DNA from: Gymnogyps californianus | Lineage: Eukaryota > Chordata > Aves > Accipitriformes > Cathartidae | NCBI RefSeq assembly: GCF_018139145.2 | Contig: NC_059477.1 | Location: 41,634,502-41,698,501, forward strand | Length of the DNA stretch: 64,000 bases | Direction of reading: 5' to 3' | In this document: one piece after another, positions 53,601-58,985 of the stretch | Layout of the letters: each line of letters starts with the position of its first letter | Numbering within the stretch: the first letter of the stretch is position 1 | Made by a program: the position numbers and the translations under genes | The notes under the pieces: model-generated | What the model was told of the DNA's origin: nothing | What the model saw: the letters and a program-made list of their open reading frames with translations, nothing else | Databases searched by the model: none

Positions 53601-56600
53601 ATAATTATAAAGAAAATCTTTTGTATTCCCACAGGGCTCCAGCACCTCTGACTGTATGTCAAAAACACTTGATTCAGCCAGCGCCCACTTTGCTGCATCT
53701 GCAGTGGTTAGTGCACCTGCTCCTAGTCGCAGTGAGGTAACGAAGGAACAAAACACCAGCCACAACAATATTAACGGTGTTGTCCAGCCTTCAGGTGATG
53801 ATTTCTTAAAACTCGTGGTCTAGTGTGAGCTGAGAATATGTCAAGTGATCTTATTCCTGATCTCTAAAATACTATTTAATAAACAAAAAAAAAAGAAATA
53901 TATTAATTGTGATACTCTTAAATATTGTTCTTTAAAATGTTTTTGTGCAATGGCATGTGGGTTAGTATGGTAATAAAACTGCCAAATGCTCTTTTACATT
54001 GGAAGAGCATTGTTTCTGTTTTCTTTTGTAGGCTTTTATCTTTTAATAATCTGTTATGATCAGAAGCATCATAAGTGACAGCAGTTTAAAAACAGTGTGA
54101 ATGTGTAATTAAAAAAAATCAATTGCTTAATATTTTAAGTACTTTGGGATGGAAATAGAAAAGTTGCTACATTATTTGGTCATTATCTCACTTGCGTATT
54201 CAGACAAACATACTAATGAACTACTACTAGCAATTAGTTTGACATTATTGTAAGTCTAGGTTTCATTGCATTTAGGATTCCTCCCAAATTCAGGCAAAAG
54301 TGTAGACATTGGCATTCGCTACCTTCCCCCCACCCCTCCTTCTGAACCTCCGTTGTCAGAAGGCAGTAATGCCAGTCGTGCTGGTGCAGTAGCCATGTTG
54401 CCGAGAGACATGTTATTTGGCATATGACTGCCATAACAAATAAAAGGCTTTTAGAGTAATTTGTTGTTTTAACAGCTAATGATGTGATTAGTTTTATAGA
54501 CATTCTGCCAGGCTGGGTTAATGATAATATGAAATGAATAGAGGGAGAAAAAACACAACTGAATAAAATCAATATACTGGAACAGTTCCAGGAAAGAAAA
54601 AGACATCTATGTATAATTCTCTAAGATCATATCTGAGAGGGTAGTGTTTTGAGGGGTATAAGGTCAGGCACATGGTAGTGTACCATGCCAGTACATGGTA
54701 CACAGCTTTACGATTGATGAAAACCATTGCCAATATTATGCATATAAAATTAGACTTCTGTTACTGTTCTAAAGCTGTAAGTGGCAATGATGTAAAATAG
54801 CTATTCCCATTTAGGATAGGAAGACTTGTAAATTAGGAAATGTTAGCTGAAAGCAGATATTTTTTTTTTCAGGAATAAGAATCTAGGGGAAAATGCATCT
54901 AGTTCCCCTGTGATCAAAGTCAGATAGTTAGGATACCAAGATGAGATTGGAGAACCTCTGGTTTGAATATACACTGTGAAACCTGAAGTTTCTCACAACT
55001 CAGGAGTGCAAACGGAGCACTGCAGCGTAATCTGAAAGGAGCTTTCTACTTTGCCTAGTCTTAGACCCCTAGTTTTGCTGCCTTGAGAGAGCCTGGTCCC
55101 CAGAACCTCTTTACGTTGCCAGCAGAACAAGGTAGGAGGTGATTCAAAGCACCAGAATTTGGCTTCGCAGTTGGTCTCCGAGGTTACCTAGCTAAGGTGT
55201 TCCCCATTGAATTTACTTTTATGGGGAATGTTGCCCCTCTAATTTAAGGCACCTAAAATAAGGTGTACAGAGTTGGGCAACATAAAAGTTTTGTCATACA
55301 GTAACTTCTTTCACTGTCTGACGTTCTTGTGAATGAAAAAAAACCATGAAATATTTCTGATGTTAACTAGAAATATTTCTAAAATTCTACATTTTGCGAC
55401 TCTCTAAAAAAAAAAAAATTCTTGCACAATTCCAGTGACGTATATACTTAAAGCGTTACCCTTGAGGTTAATCTTTGGCTTTGAACCTAAGGAATGGCAT
55501 ATTTTTAATTGACAACATCTGTTTTGTAACAGGAGCCTCTAGAACTTTGTACTCCACCAACATGGCTTTATCATCCAGCCCAGGGATTTCAACTGTACAG
55601 CTTGTAAGGACAGTTGGCCACACCACCACAAACCACTTAATTCCAGCATTGTGCACAAGCAGCCCTCAAACGCTTCCCATGAACAATTCTTGCCTGACAA
55701 CGCAGTGCACCTCAACAATGTCAGTGTTGTTTCTCCAGTCAATGTGCATATCAATACACGGACTTCAGCACCGTCGCCAACAGCCTTAAAACTTGCCACA
55801 GTTGCTGCCAGTATGGACAGAGTGCCAAAGGTAACTCCTAGCAGTGCCATCAGCAGTATAGCAAGGTAAGTGTGTAGCAAGTTGCAGCAGTTTTAAATTA
55901 CATTTGTGCCACATAAATGTCTCCATAGATGTGCCCAGCTCTGCACTAGAGCACTAAATAGACTTGTTTCCACCCCAAGAGACTTCTCAGTATAGCTTCA
56001 GCCTCACAAAAACATCCAGCTGCTGGCATCTTCAGCATGGCTGTGACAAGCCCCAAGAGCTGATTTTGCAGATTAACCCCCAAATAATTTGCGCTGATTT
56101 TAGGCACCAGTAGTTTTGGTAAGCTTCCATTGTGTTTAAAATGGCTTCATTTTAACCATTTTCATTTGTCCCTTCTCCTGCAGCACTTTCAGGCAGATTC
56201 TGTCAAACTCTCCGCATGTTCTCTCCATAACTTTGTGTACCCATGTTGTAAGATGCAGGCTGGCACACACCTATTTTATATATACATATGGATATATGCA
56301 TTATATATTTATGTAAAATATAAGCCAGATATGTACCAGCCTGCATCTTAGGTATATAGATATTTATTCTCATTGAACAGCAGCACTGTTATTTCAGGAT
56401 ACTTAGAAGATGTTTCACAGGAGTGGCAGGAGCTTGCAGTTGGCTAAGTTGTCTGAAAATGACAATATTTGGGCTTTGTTTTAAGTCTCTGCTGCATTGT
56501 ATGATTAAAAAAAAGTCATATTTGTGTATGAATTAGAAAAGTAAAAAATGGATATTAGCGAATGTGGCTTACTGATTATTTCACAACGCTTCTGGAGAGG

Positions 56601-57320
56601 TTAAAGAACTTTTTGAGATGGAAAATTGCATGTATAATTTAGTCACTGCGTAGATTGAGGAAAAGGTATTTTTAAATTAGCACTCATGCCTTAAAGCATA
56701 CTTTTATATCATTAATGCATTTAGTTCTTCTTTCCCTCAAGTCAGAGGGGTATTTCAAGTCATGTCAGCAAATGCCTTGGAAAGTACCACCTTAGCTGAA
56801 TAGGTCATAGGCTTCTCTACGGAGAATGACAATAAATTAGAAAAACACTTAAGATTCCTTGTGCTAGCACTAAAGCGGAATTGGGGTGGGGTGGGGAAAT
56901 TATGTTAGAACAATGCTTTGCTCACTAACAGAATAATTGATACTGAGTCATCATGGTATATCTTGACTTTGCTCCTTCAGGAGACTTTTTAGTACTTTTA
57001 TCCATAACTTAGGCTGGTAATTTACAGTTAAATGCAATAATCTTGTAGAAGGGCCTGCAGTGTTAGTGGAGTAAAAGCAGTTCTTAAATGCGAGTATTTA
57101 GTTTTAAATAATCTGTTTCTAGTGTATGTGTTAAGGTTTCTCCCTGATCCAGGTAACAGCTGTGTAAAAACACATAGCACATGAAAGAAATTCTTAAAAC
57201 TGCGTAAGGAAATACTGACGTTCTACCTGTAACTTCTTTTATTGCAGAGAGAACCATGAACCAGAACGACTGGGTTTAAATGGCATAGCAGAGACAACAG
57301 TAGCCATGGAAGTGACATAA
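7395..57320 (+). CDS. EPC2: EPC2, enhancer of polycomb homolog 2 (14 coding exons; 1-nt frame break in exon 13)
   Basis: EPC2 is a nuclear scaffold subunit of the NuA4/TIP60 histone acetyltransferase complex. By homology with yeast Epl1, its N-terminal EPcA region holds the catalytic module (KAT5, ING3, MEAF6) while the rest links to the larger complex. Joined exons: 7395-7547, 25170-25329, 34056-34201, 37485-37691, 38489-38637, 38902-39034, 41683-41874, 42159-42248, 44783-44928, 45029-45372, 51625-51761, 53635-53794, 55533-55865, 57248-57320. All introns are GT-AG and phases agree at every junction except for exon 13. Residues 1-51 (starting [18 protein letters not shown]) and the ending VAMEVT are diagnostic; [10 protein letters not shown] and the exon 11 sequence fit EPC2 rather than its paralogue EPC1. 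The sum is 2,423 nt, one short of 808 codons. As written, translation leaves frame after residue 728 and stops at 55787-55789 (757 residues). Confidence 0.97.
11237..11316. repeat. Perfect 38-bp inverted repeat, 4-nt loop
   Basis: Bases 11237-11274 and 11279-11316 are exact reverse complements, separated only by TTGC. An RNA copy from either strand would form an uninterrupted 38-bp hairpin. The right arm ends in TTTTAATAA, and the motif TTTTAATAACAAA recurs, in whole or part, twice more before 11360. No transposon termini or target-site duplication are recognised. A template-switch event, or a foldback artefact in the assembly, would both give this form. Confidence 0.93.
12593..12725 (-). mobile_element. 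CR1 LINE 3'-end fragment
   Basis: The + strand reads as the reverse complement of a CR1 3' end: GAGGTTGGACGGGACC, GGAGGTCATCTTGGCC, then AACCCCCTGCTCAGGCAGG and GTTGCCCAG. The usual 3'-terminal octamer (ATTCTRTG type) is degraded at the left edge. The element is 5'-truncated, as is typical for CR1. The short frame overlapping it on the + strand (12604-12861) is antisense to the LINE and not a gene. Confidence 0.85.
16561..16650. repeat. 45-bp perfect tandem duplication
   Basis: Bases 16561-16605 are repeated exactly at 16606-16650. The unit begins AAATAAAAACCTATAG and ends CTCCTGGAAAG. Identity between the two copies points to a recent duplication or to an assembly duplication. Confidence 0.95.
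22221..22922 (+). mobile_element. Decayed CR1 LINE, 3' portion
   Basis: Recognisable CR1 landmarks occur in order: the region before the end of ORF2 (GCATCCTCAGCACATTTG), CTTGAGGACTGGCCCAGCTGA, CTGTACCTGGGGCAGAACAA, then GAGAGGGTGAGGGAACTG, and a 3' UTR ending with GTTGGACAGATAACCTCCA and TTTCTGTGG. Substitutions and small indels break the reading frame repeatedly, so this is an old, inactive copy inserted in the same orientation as EPC2. The short frames at 22126-22772 on both strands are pieces of it. Confidence 0.8.
25170..25329 (+). CDS. EPC2: EPC2 coding exon 2 (residues 52-104 plus 1 nt)
   Basis: Continues the EPcA region with [14 protein letters not shown], then [15 protein letters not shown] and [10 protein letters not shown]. 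Acceptor CTTGCAG|GAACAT and donor ATTCAAC|GTAAGT give phase 1; the leftover C joins CC of the next exon to make Pro105. The sequence agrees closely with known EPC2, and differs from the EPC1 version of the same exon. Confidence 0.98.
32374..32459. repeat. 43-bp tandem duplication
   Basis: The unit beginning GTCTAATAAGAATAG and ending CTTCACTGCT at 32374-32416 is repeated at 32417-32459; the copies differ only at the last base. Near identity indicates a recent event. Confidence 0.93.
32847..33480 (-). mobile_element. Solo LTR of an avian endogenous retrovirus
   Basis: Read on the - strand, the element begins TGTCCTGGC and ends ...AACCACAACA, giving TG...CA termini, 634 bp long. A TATA box (TATATAAA, 33202-33209) and an ATTAAA poly(A) signal (33017-33022) lie in the order U3-R-U5 on that strand. 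Flanking 5-mers GTCGC (32842-32846) and GTCAC (33481-33485) look like a target-site duplication with one later substitution; 5 bp fits ERVL-type integration, but the class is not certain. There are no internal gag, pol or env sequences. A CAAA-rich stretch (32934-32990) and a GAT/ATA microsatellite (about 33044-33080) lie within it. The 161-codon + strand frame across it is antisense shadow. Confidence 0.9.
34056..34201 (+). CDS. EPC2: EPC2 coding exon 3 (residues 105-153)
   Basis: Encodes [18 protein letters not shown] and the following segment ending EKASSSQ. The acidic patch at residues 114-122 (DYDMDSEDE) is characteristic of metazoan EPC proteins. Acceptor TTTCAG|CCTTT, donor AGTCAG|GTATTG, phase 0 at the end. 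Confidence 0.98.
34202..37484 (+). other. EPC2: EPC2 intron 3 (3.3 kb)
   Basis: AT-rich intron with a (TG)12 microsatellite at 35651-35675. No gene-like frame, transposon or RNA gene is recognised. Acceptor TTCTCTTCTAG|CTTGTA. Confidence 0.95.
35651..35675. repeat. (TG)n microsatellite
   Basis: Twelve uninterrupted TG units plus one T in intron 3; likely length-polymorphic. Confidence 0.97.
37485..37691 (+). CDS. EPC2: EPC2 coding exon 4 (residues 154-222)
   Basis: Encodes [19 protein letters not shown], then [19 protein letters not shown] and a highly basic stretch including [15 protein letters not shown] (residues 208-222). This is the most conserved part of the family and belongs to the region that, in yeast Epl1, contacts the acetyltransferase module. 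Acceptor TTCTAG|CTTGTA, donor CGAAAG|GTAACT, phase 0 at both ends. Confidence 0.98.
37692..38488 (+). other. EPC2: EPC2 intron 4 (797 bases)
   Basis: Contains a compact hairpin-forming sequence at 37733-37783, 41 bases downstream of the donor. Nothing else is recognised. Acceptor TCTTTCAATAG|AACCGA. Confidence 0.95.
38489..38637 (+). CDS. EPC2: EPC2 coding exon 5 (residues 223-271 plus 2 nt)
   Basis: Encodes [18 protein letters not shown] followed by a charged, probably helical segment ending ...LTLEVVEK. The dense Lys/Arg/Glu pattern with spaced Leu and Ile suggests a coiled coil. Phase 2; the codon for Arg272 is completed by the first G of exon 6. Confidence 0.98.
38902..39034 (+). CDS. 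EPC2: EPC2 coding exon 6 (residues 272-316)
   Basis: Encodes [15 protein letters not shown], then a less conserved linker, [15 protein letters not shown]. The preceding intron is only 264 bases, with acceptor TGTCTTTTGAG|G. Donor GTTAAG|GTAAGC, phase 0. Confidence 0.97.
40123..40152. repeat. Poly(A) run, 30 bases
   Basis: Thirty consecutive A in intron 6. No retroposon body with flanking duplications is recognised upstream. Homopolymers of this length are error-prone in assemblies. Confidence 0.9.
40870..41050. promoter_or_regulatory. Intronic CpG-rich patch with CTCF-like motif
   Basis: About 180 bases with many CpGs in the middle of AT-rich intron 6. The stretch at 40924-40937 (GCGACACCTAGCGG) resembles the reverse form of the CTCF core (GCGCCCCCTNGTGG), differing at three positions of which at least one is a tolerated one. 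An insulator or enhancer is possible; an alternative promoter cannot be excluded. This is a motif reading by eye only. Confidence 0.35.
41683..41874 (+). CDS. EPC2: EPC2 coding exon 7 (residues 317-380)
   Basis: Encodes [20 protein letters not shown], a basic run, then [20 protein letters not shown] and EFPQ. The alternation of a Lys-rich block and an acidic Ser/Asp/Glu block is conserved in EPC1 and EPC2. Acceptor ACAAACAG|CATCC, donor CCGCAG|GTAATA, phase 0. Confidence 0.98.
42159..42248 (+). CDS. EPC2: EPC2 coding exon 8 (residues 381-410)
   Basis: Thirty codons encoding [20 protein letters not shown] and [10 protein letters not shown]. The motif [14 protein letters not shown], completed by exon 9, is a family signature. 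The upstream intron is only 284 bases. Donor TATGCT|GTAAGA, phase 0. Confidence 0.98.
42249..44782 (+). other. EPC2: EPC2 intron 8 (2.5 kb)
   Basis: Ordinary AT-rich intron apart from a 54-base uninterrupted T run at 44561-44614, about 170 bases before exon 9. No gene or element is recognised. Acceptor TTTTTTCTTTACAG|CCTCG. Confidence 0.95.
44561..44614. repeat. Poly(T) run, 54 bases
   Basis: Fifty-four consecutive T, preceded by GGTTTTGTTTTGG. Exceptionally long for a homopolymer; the true length is uncertain in any assembly. It may be the tail of a - strand retroposon, but no body is seen downstream. Confidence 0.9.
44783..44928 (+). CDS. EPC2: EPC2 coding exon 9 (residues 411-458 plus 2 nt)
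   Basis: Encodes [20 protein letters not shown], then [20 protein letters not shown] and IGRGGR, an Arg/Gly-rich motif conserved between EPC1 and EPC2. Donor GGAAG|GTACAG, phase 2. It is followed by the shortest intron of the gene (100 bases). Confidence 0.98.
45029..45372 (+). CDS. EPC2: EPC2 coding exon 10 (residues 459-573 plus 1 nt)
   Basis: The longest coding exon. It encodes [14 protein letters not shown], a Ser-rich stretch ([18 protein letters not shown]), then [20 protein letters not shown] and [15 protein letters not shown]. It is probably mostly disordered and phosphorylatable, with a short conserved helix around [11 protein letters not shown]. Acceptor TTAATCAG|GGTTAT, donor ATATCAG|GTAGGC, phase 1. 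Confidence 0.98.
45373..51624 (+). other. EPC2: EPC2 intron 10 (6.3 kb)
   Basis: Has a G-rich tract at 45737-45760 with the pattern G9-T-G6-T-G7, a possible G-quadruplex on the + strand. No coding frame or identifiable transposon is recognised in the remainder. Acceptor TTTCTTTTCTGTAG|TAACAG. Confidence 0.95.
45737..45760 (+). other. Potential G-quadruplex tract
   Basis: Three G runs (9, 6 and 7) separated by single T. It satisfies the usual G-quadruplex pattern because the first run can itself supply two G-tracts. It is on the coding strand, so it would also be in the pre-mRNA. Confidence 0.7.
51625..51761 (+). CDS. EPC2: EPC2 coding exon 11 (residues 574-619)
   Basis: Encodes [20 protein letters not shown], then a Gln-rich run and QQTHPKAQ; about 40% Gln. 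This Q-rich helix is a feature of the E_Pc_C region. The sequence [10 protein letters not shown] separates EPC2 from EPC1. Acceptor TCTGTAG|TAACAG, donor GCACAG|GTAATG, phase 0. Confidence 0.98.
51762..53634 (+). other. EPC2: EPC2 intron 11 (1.9 kb)
   Basis: Holds a well-preserved CR1 fragment at about 52985-53370, only 265 bases upstream of exon 12. The frame at 53181-53414 (-) is part of that element. Acceptor GTATTCCCACAG|GGCTCC. Confidence 0.95.
52985..53370 (-). mobile_element. CR1 LINE 3' fragment, well preserved
   Basis: The left edge reads ATAGAATCACAGAATGG, the reverse complement of the CR1 3' terminus, followed by TTGGGTTGGAAGGGACCTTA and CAGGTTGCTCAAAGCCCCAT, ending near TCTTCTCCAGGCTGAACAAC. 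It is 5'-truncated and inserted opposite to EPC2. Its resemblance to the CR1 consensus as I know it is high, so it is younger than the 22 kb copy. Confidence 0.93.
53635..53794 (+). CDS. EPC2: EPC2 coding exon 12 (residues 620-672 plus 1 nt)
   Basis: Encodes [35 protein letters not shown] and [25 protein letters not shown] is shared with EPC1 (where it is [15 protein letters not shown]), a conserved C-terminal block. Acceptor CCCACAG|GGCTCC, donor CCTTCAG|GTGATG, phase 1. Confidence 0.97.
53795..55532 (+). other. EPC2: EPC2 intron 12 (1.7 kb)
   Basis: AT-rich intron without recognisable repeats, RNA genes or coding frames. Acceptor TGTTTTGTAACAG|GAGCC. Confidence 0.95.
55533..55865 (+). CDS. 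EPC2: EPC2 coding exon 13, with a 1-nt frame break (residue 673 onward)
   Basis: Starts in frame with [19 protein letters not shown] and runs to LPMNNSCLT (residue 728, ACA at 55697-55699). The next bases, ACGCAGTGCACC, must be read one base earlier to give the family sequence [19 protein letters not shown], which then continues to ISSIA at the donor AG|GTAAGT. One base, most simply an A in ACA(A)ACGCA, is missing at about 55697-55700. Read literally, 29 foreign residues follow and translation stops at 55787-55789, losing the last 79 native residues. The intact downstream frame suggests a recent event or an assembly error. Confidence 0.95.
55866..57247 (+). other. EPC2: EPC2 intron 13 (1.4 kb)
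   Basis: Contains a foldback sequence of about 102 bp at 56249-56350. Otherwise nothing is recognised. Acceptor TTTTATTGCAG|AGAGAA. Confidence 0.95.
56249..56350. repeat. Foldback sequence with 15-bp perfect inverted termini
   Basis: TAAGATGCAGGCTGG at 56249-56263 is matched exactly in reverse complement at 56336-56350. The AT-rich interior also pairs imperfectly, so the whole could fold as one long hairpin of about 100 nt. The TA at each end would fit a TA target site, as in Tc1/mariner MITEs, but the TIR does not start like a known family. A pre-miRNA-like hairpin is another reading. Confidence 0.75.
57248..57320 (+). CDS. EPC2: EPC2 coding exon 14 (C-terminus)
   Basis: Completes the codon for Arg and encodes [18 protein letters not shown] then AMEVT before TAA at 57318-57320. 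The ending AMEVT is shared with EPC1. It is only read in the native frame if the missing base in exon 13 is present; the sequence itself is undamaged. Confidence 0.96.
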
Positions 57321-57698
57321 CCTCAAACCAGTGTCTCAACCTGTGCTAATGGTGTAGTCATTTATATTCCAACTGAATGCAAAATACAGCACTCTGTGGA
57401 TCACAGAGAACTAAAATGGACCTAAATGGACTATCATTATATCGTGTATTAAGTCGATATATAATGTAAATTTTGTAAAATTGGGAAAATCACTACCTTG
57501 TAAAATAGTTTATTTGTATCATCAATATTATTTCTGTTACTTGAATAGTAGATATTCATCATCATGCTTTTGCACTTGAATTTGCAACTGAATGGATTAA
57601 AAAATAATTCTTTAATGGGATCATGAGCATGAAATGGGATCCTGCATCACTTGTTTTAACTATTTATTTTGCCATGTTTACATTTTGTATCTTGTACA

Positions 57699-57704
57699 AA
57701 TAAA
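57699..57704 (+). terminator. EPC2: Proximal poly(A) signal AATAAA
   Basis: Canonical hexamer about 380 bases after the stop codon, followed within 16 bases by CTAAAAAAAAA. This A run could tempt oligo-dT priming, so cDNA ends here need care. Confidence 0.7.
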
Positions 57705-58499
57705 TCCAACTTTGTGTCTAAAAAAAAAGTTAAAGATTCATAGCTAGGAAACAAAATTCTTGTAATTTTTTTCTAAAGGAAATGTAAAGTTTTCACTTGG
57801 TTCATTTTGTTTCACAATTTGACTAGATGGACTTTTTGGTAAATACTTTAGTGGCATTTCACTGTCAAATATGAAGTTCAAGGCAAAATAGTATTTTCTA
57901 TTACTGTGCAGGGGAAAGGGATGGATCGATACATGCAAATTTAATGTAGTAACTCACTTTTCCATATATTTTGAATGTATATTTCTATTTATAATACCAG
58001 TTTATAAAAAATAATTACACAGGAAAAAAAACTGACTAGGAAAATTATGCATCTCGCACATATAAAATTGTGCAGATATGAGAAAATTTTCAACTGATTA
58101 CATTTTATCTGAAGACTGCATATTTTAACCGGCTTTAAAACTGTAACACACCACATAAAGGGTATTTTACCAGGTATGTATTGCATTATATATCATTGCA
58201 ATAATTAATTATTGGATGTCTAGATATCGAGCCATCCCAGGTGGTGGGGGGGAGGGAGGGTTGTGGCAAGATTGTCTTTTCAATTTTGGAGAGTTTTCCT
58301 GTGGCTACAAGGCAAGTAACGGGTTGGAAAAAGTCTGACTGTAAGCGTTGGACACCTTCGTAGTGTAGTGTTTTAGTGACTTTTTTTATACGGTTCTTGT
58401 AAATTAGATACGTGTAGTGGTGTTTCAGAATGTTTGTTTATGCACTAGTTCAGACAACTTTCCCTGTTACTTGTTCTTGATAAGTGAAAACTGCAGGGA

Positions 58500-58505
58500 A
58501 ATAAA
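58500..58505 (+). terminator. EPC2: Distal poly(A) signal AATAAA
   Basis: Canonical hexamer about 1.18 kb after the stop codon, with a GT-rich element (TGTTGCATATGTGTTT) starting about 20 bases downstream. Confidence 0.6.
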
Positions 58506-58860
58506 AATACATATCAAAACATGGACATGTTGCATATGTGTTTATTTCACAATGTGCAAGCAATATTAAGTCTAAATTTTGGACGCTATTAGGGGTCTTT
58601 TGATGATTTTGACCAAAGCATATGCACTTTCTTCCAAAAGGTTTCAGTTGATGTGATTATTTCCTGTGCTTACAGTATACGGTAGGGGAGGGATGGTCTG
58701 GTAGTTGGGACCTGAGACCTGGAGACCCCGGAATAATCAGGAGGAGACAGTTTCTTGTTCTGCCAAAGAAACTTCAGGTATTACTTTGGGCGAATCATTG
58801 GAATTTTCTGCTGTTTGGTTCTCCACCTGTAATTTGGGTAATGTTTCTGTGTTTCTTATA

Positions 58861-58985
58861 AGTCATAGACTCATTAAGGTTGGAAGGAACCTCAGGTTGT
58901 TGTCTAGTCCAGCCCCTGCCCTGTCAAGATATGATTTGCCTATATGTCATGCAGCCAGTGTATTTTTTCCTCTTGGCTTTTTATA
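58861..58985 (-). mobile_element. Old CR1 fragment
   Basis: The + strand reads AGTCATAGACTCATTAAGG, TTGGAAGGAACCTCAGG and GTCTAGTCCAGCCCCTGCC, a degraded reverse complement of a CR1-type 3' end. The right boundary is unclear. Confidence 0.65.

Larger units (their letters stand above)
57321..58525 (+). other. EPC2: EPC2 3' UTR
   Basis: AT-rich sequence after the stop. The first AATAAA lies at 57699-57704, with probable cleavage at about 57720. A second lies at 58500-58505, followed by a GT-rich stretch at about 58528-58543, a good downstream element. Two mRNA forms with 3' UTRs of about 0.4 and 1.2 kb are therefore likely. No further gene starts before the second signal. Confidence 0.7.

Noticed and set aside
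7395..57320. Assignment to the paralogue EPC1
   Set aside because: [40 protein letters not shown] and the other exon sequences follow EPC2 rather than EPC1, and the restored length (807) fits EPC2.
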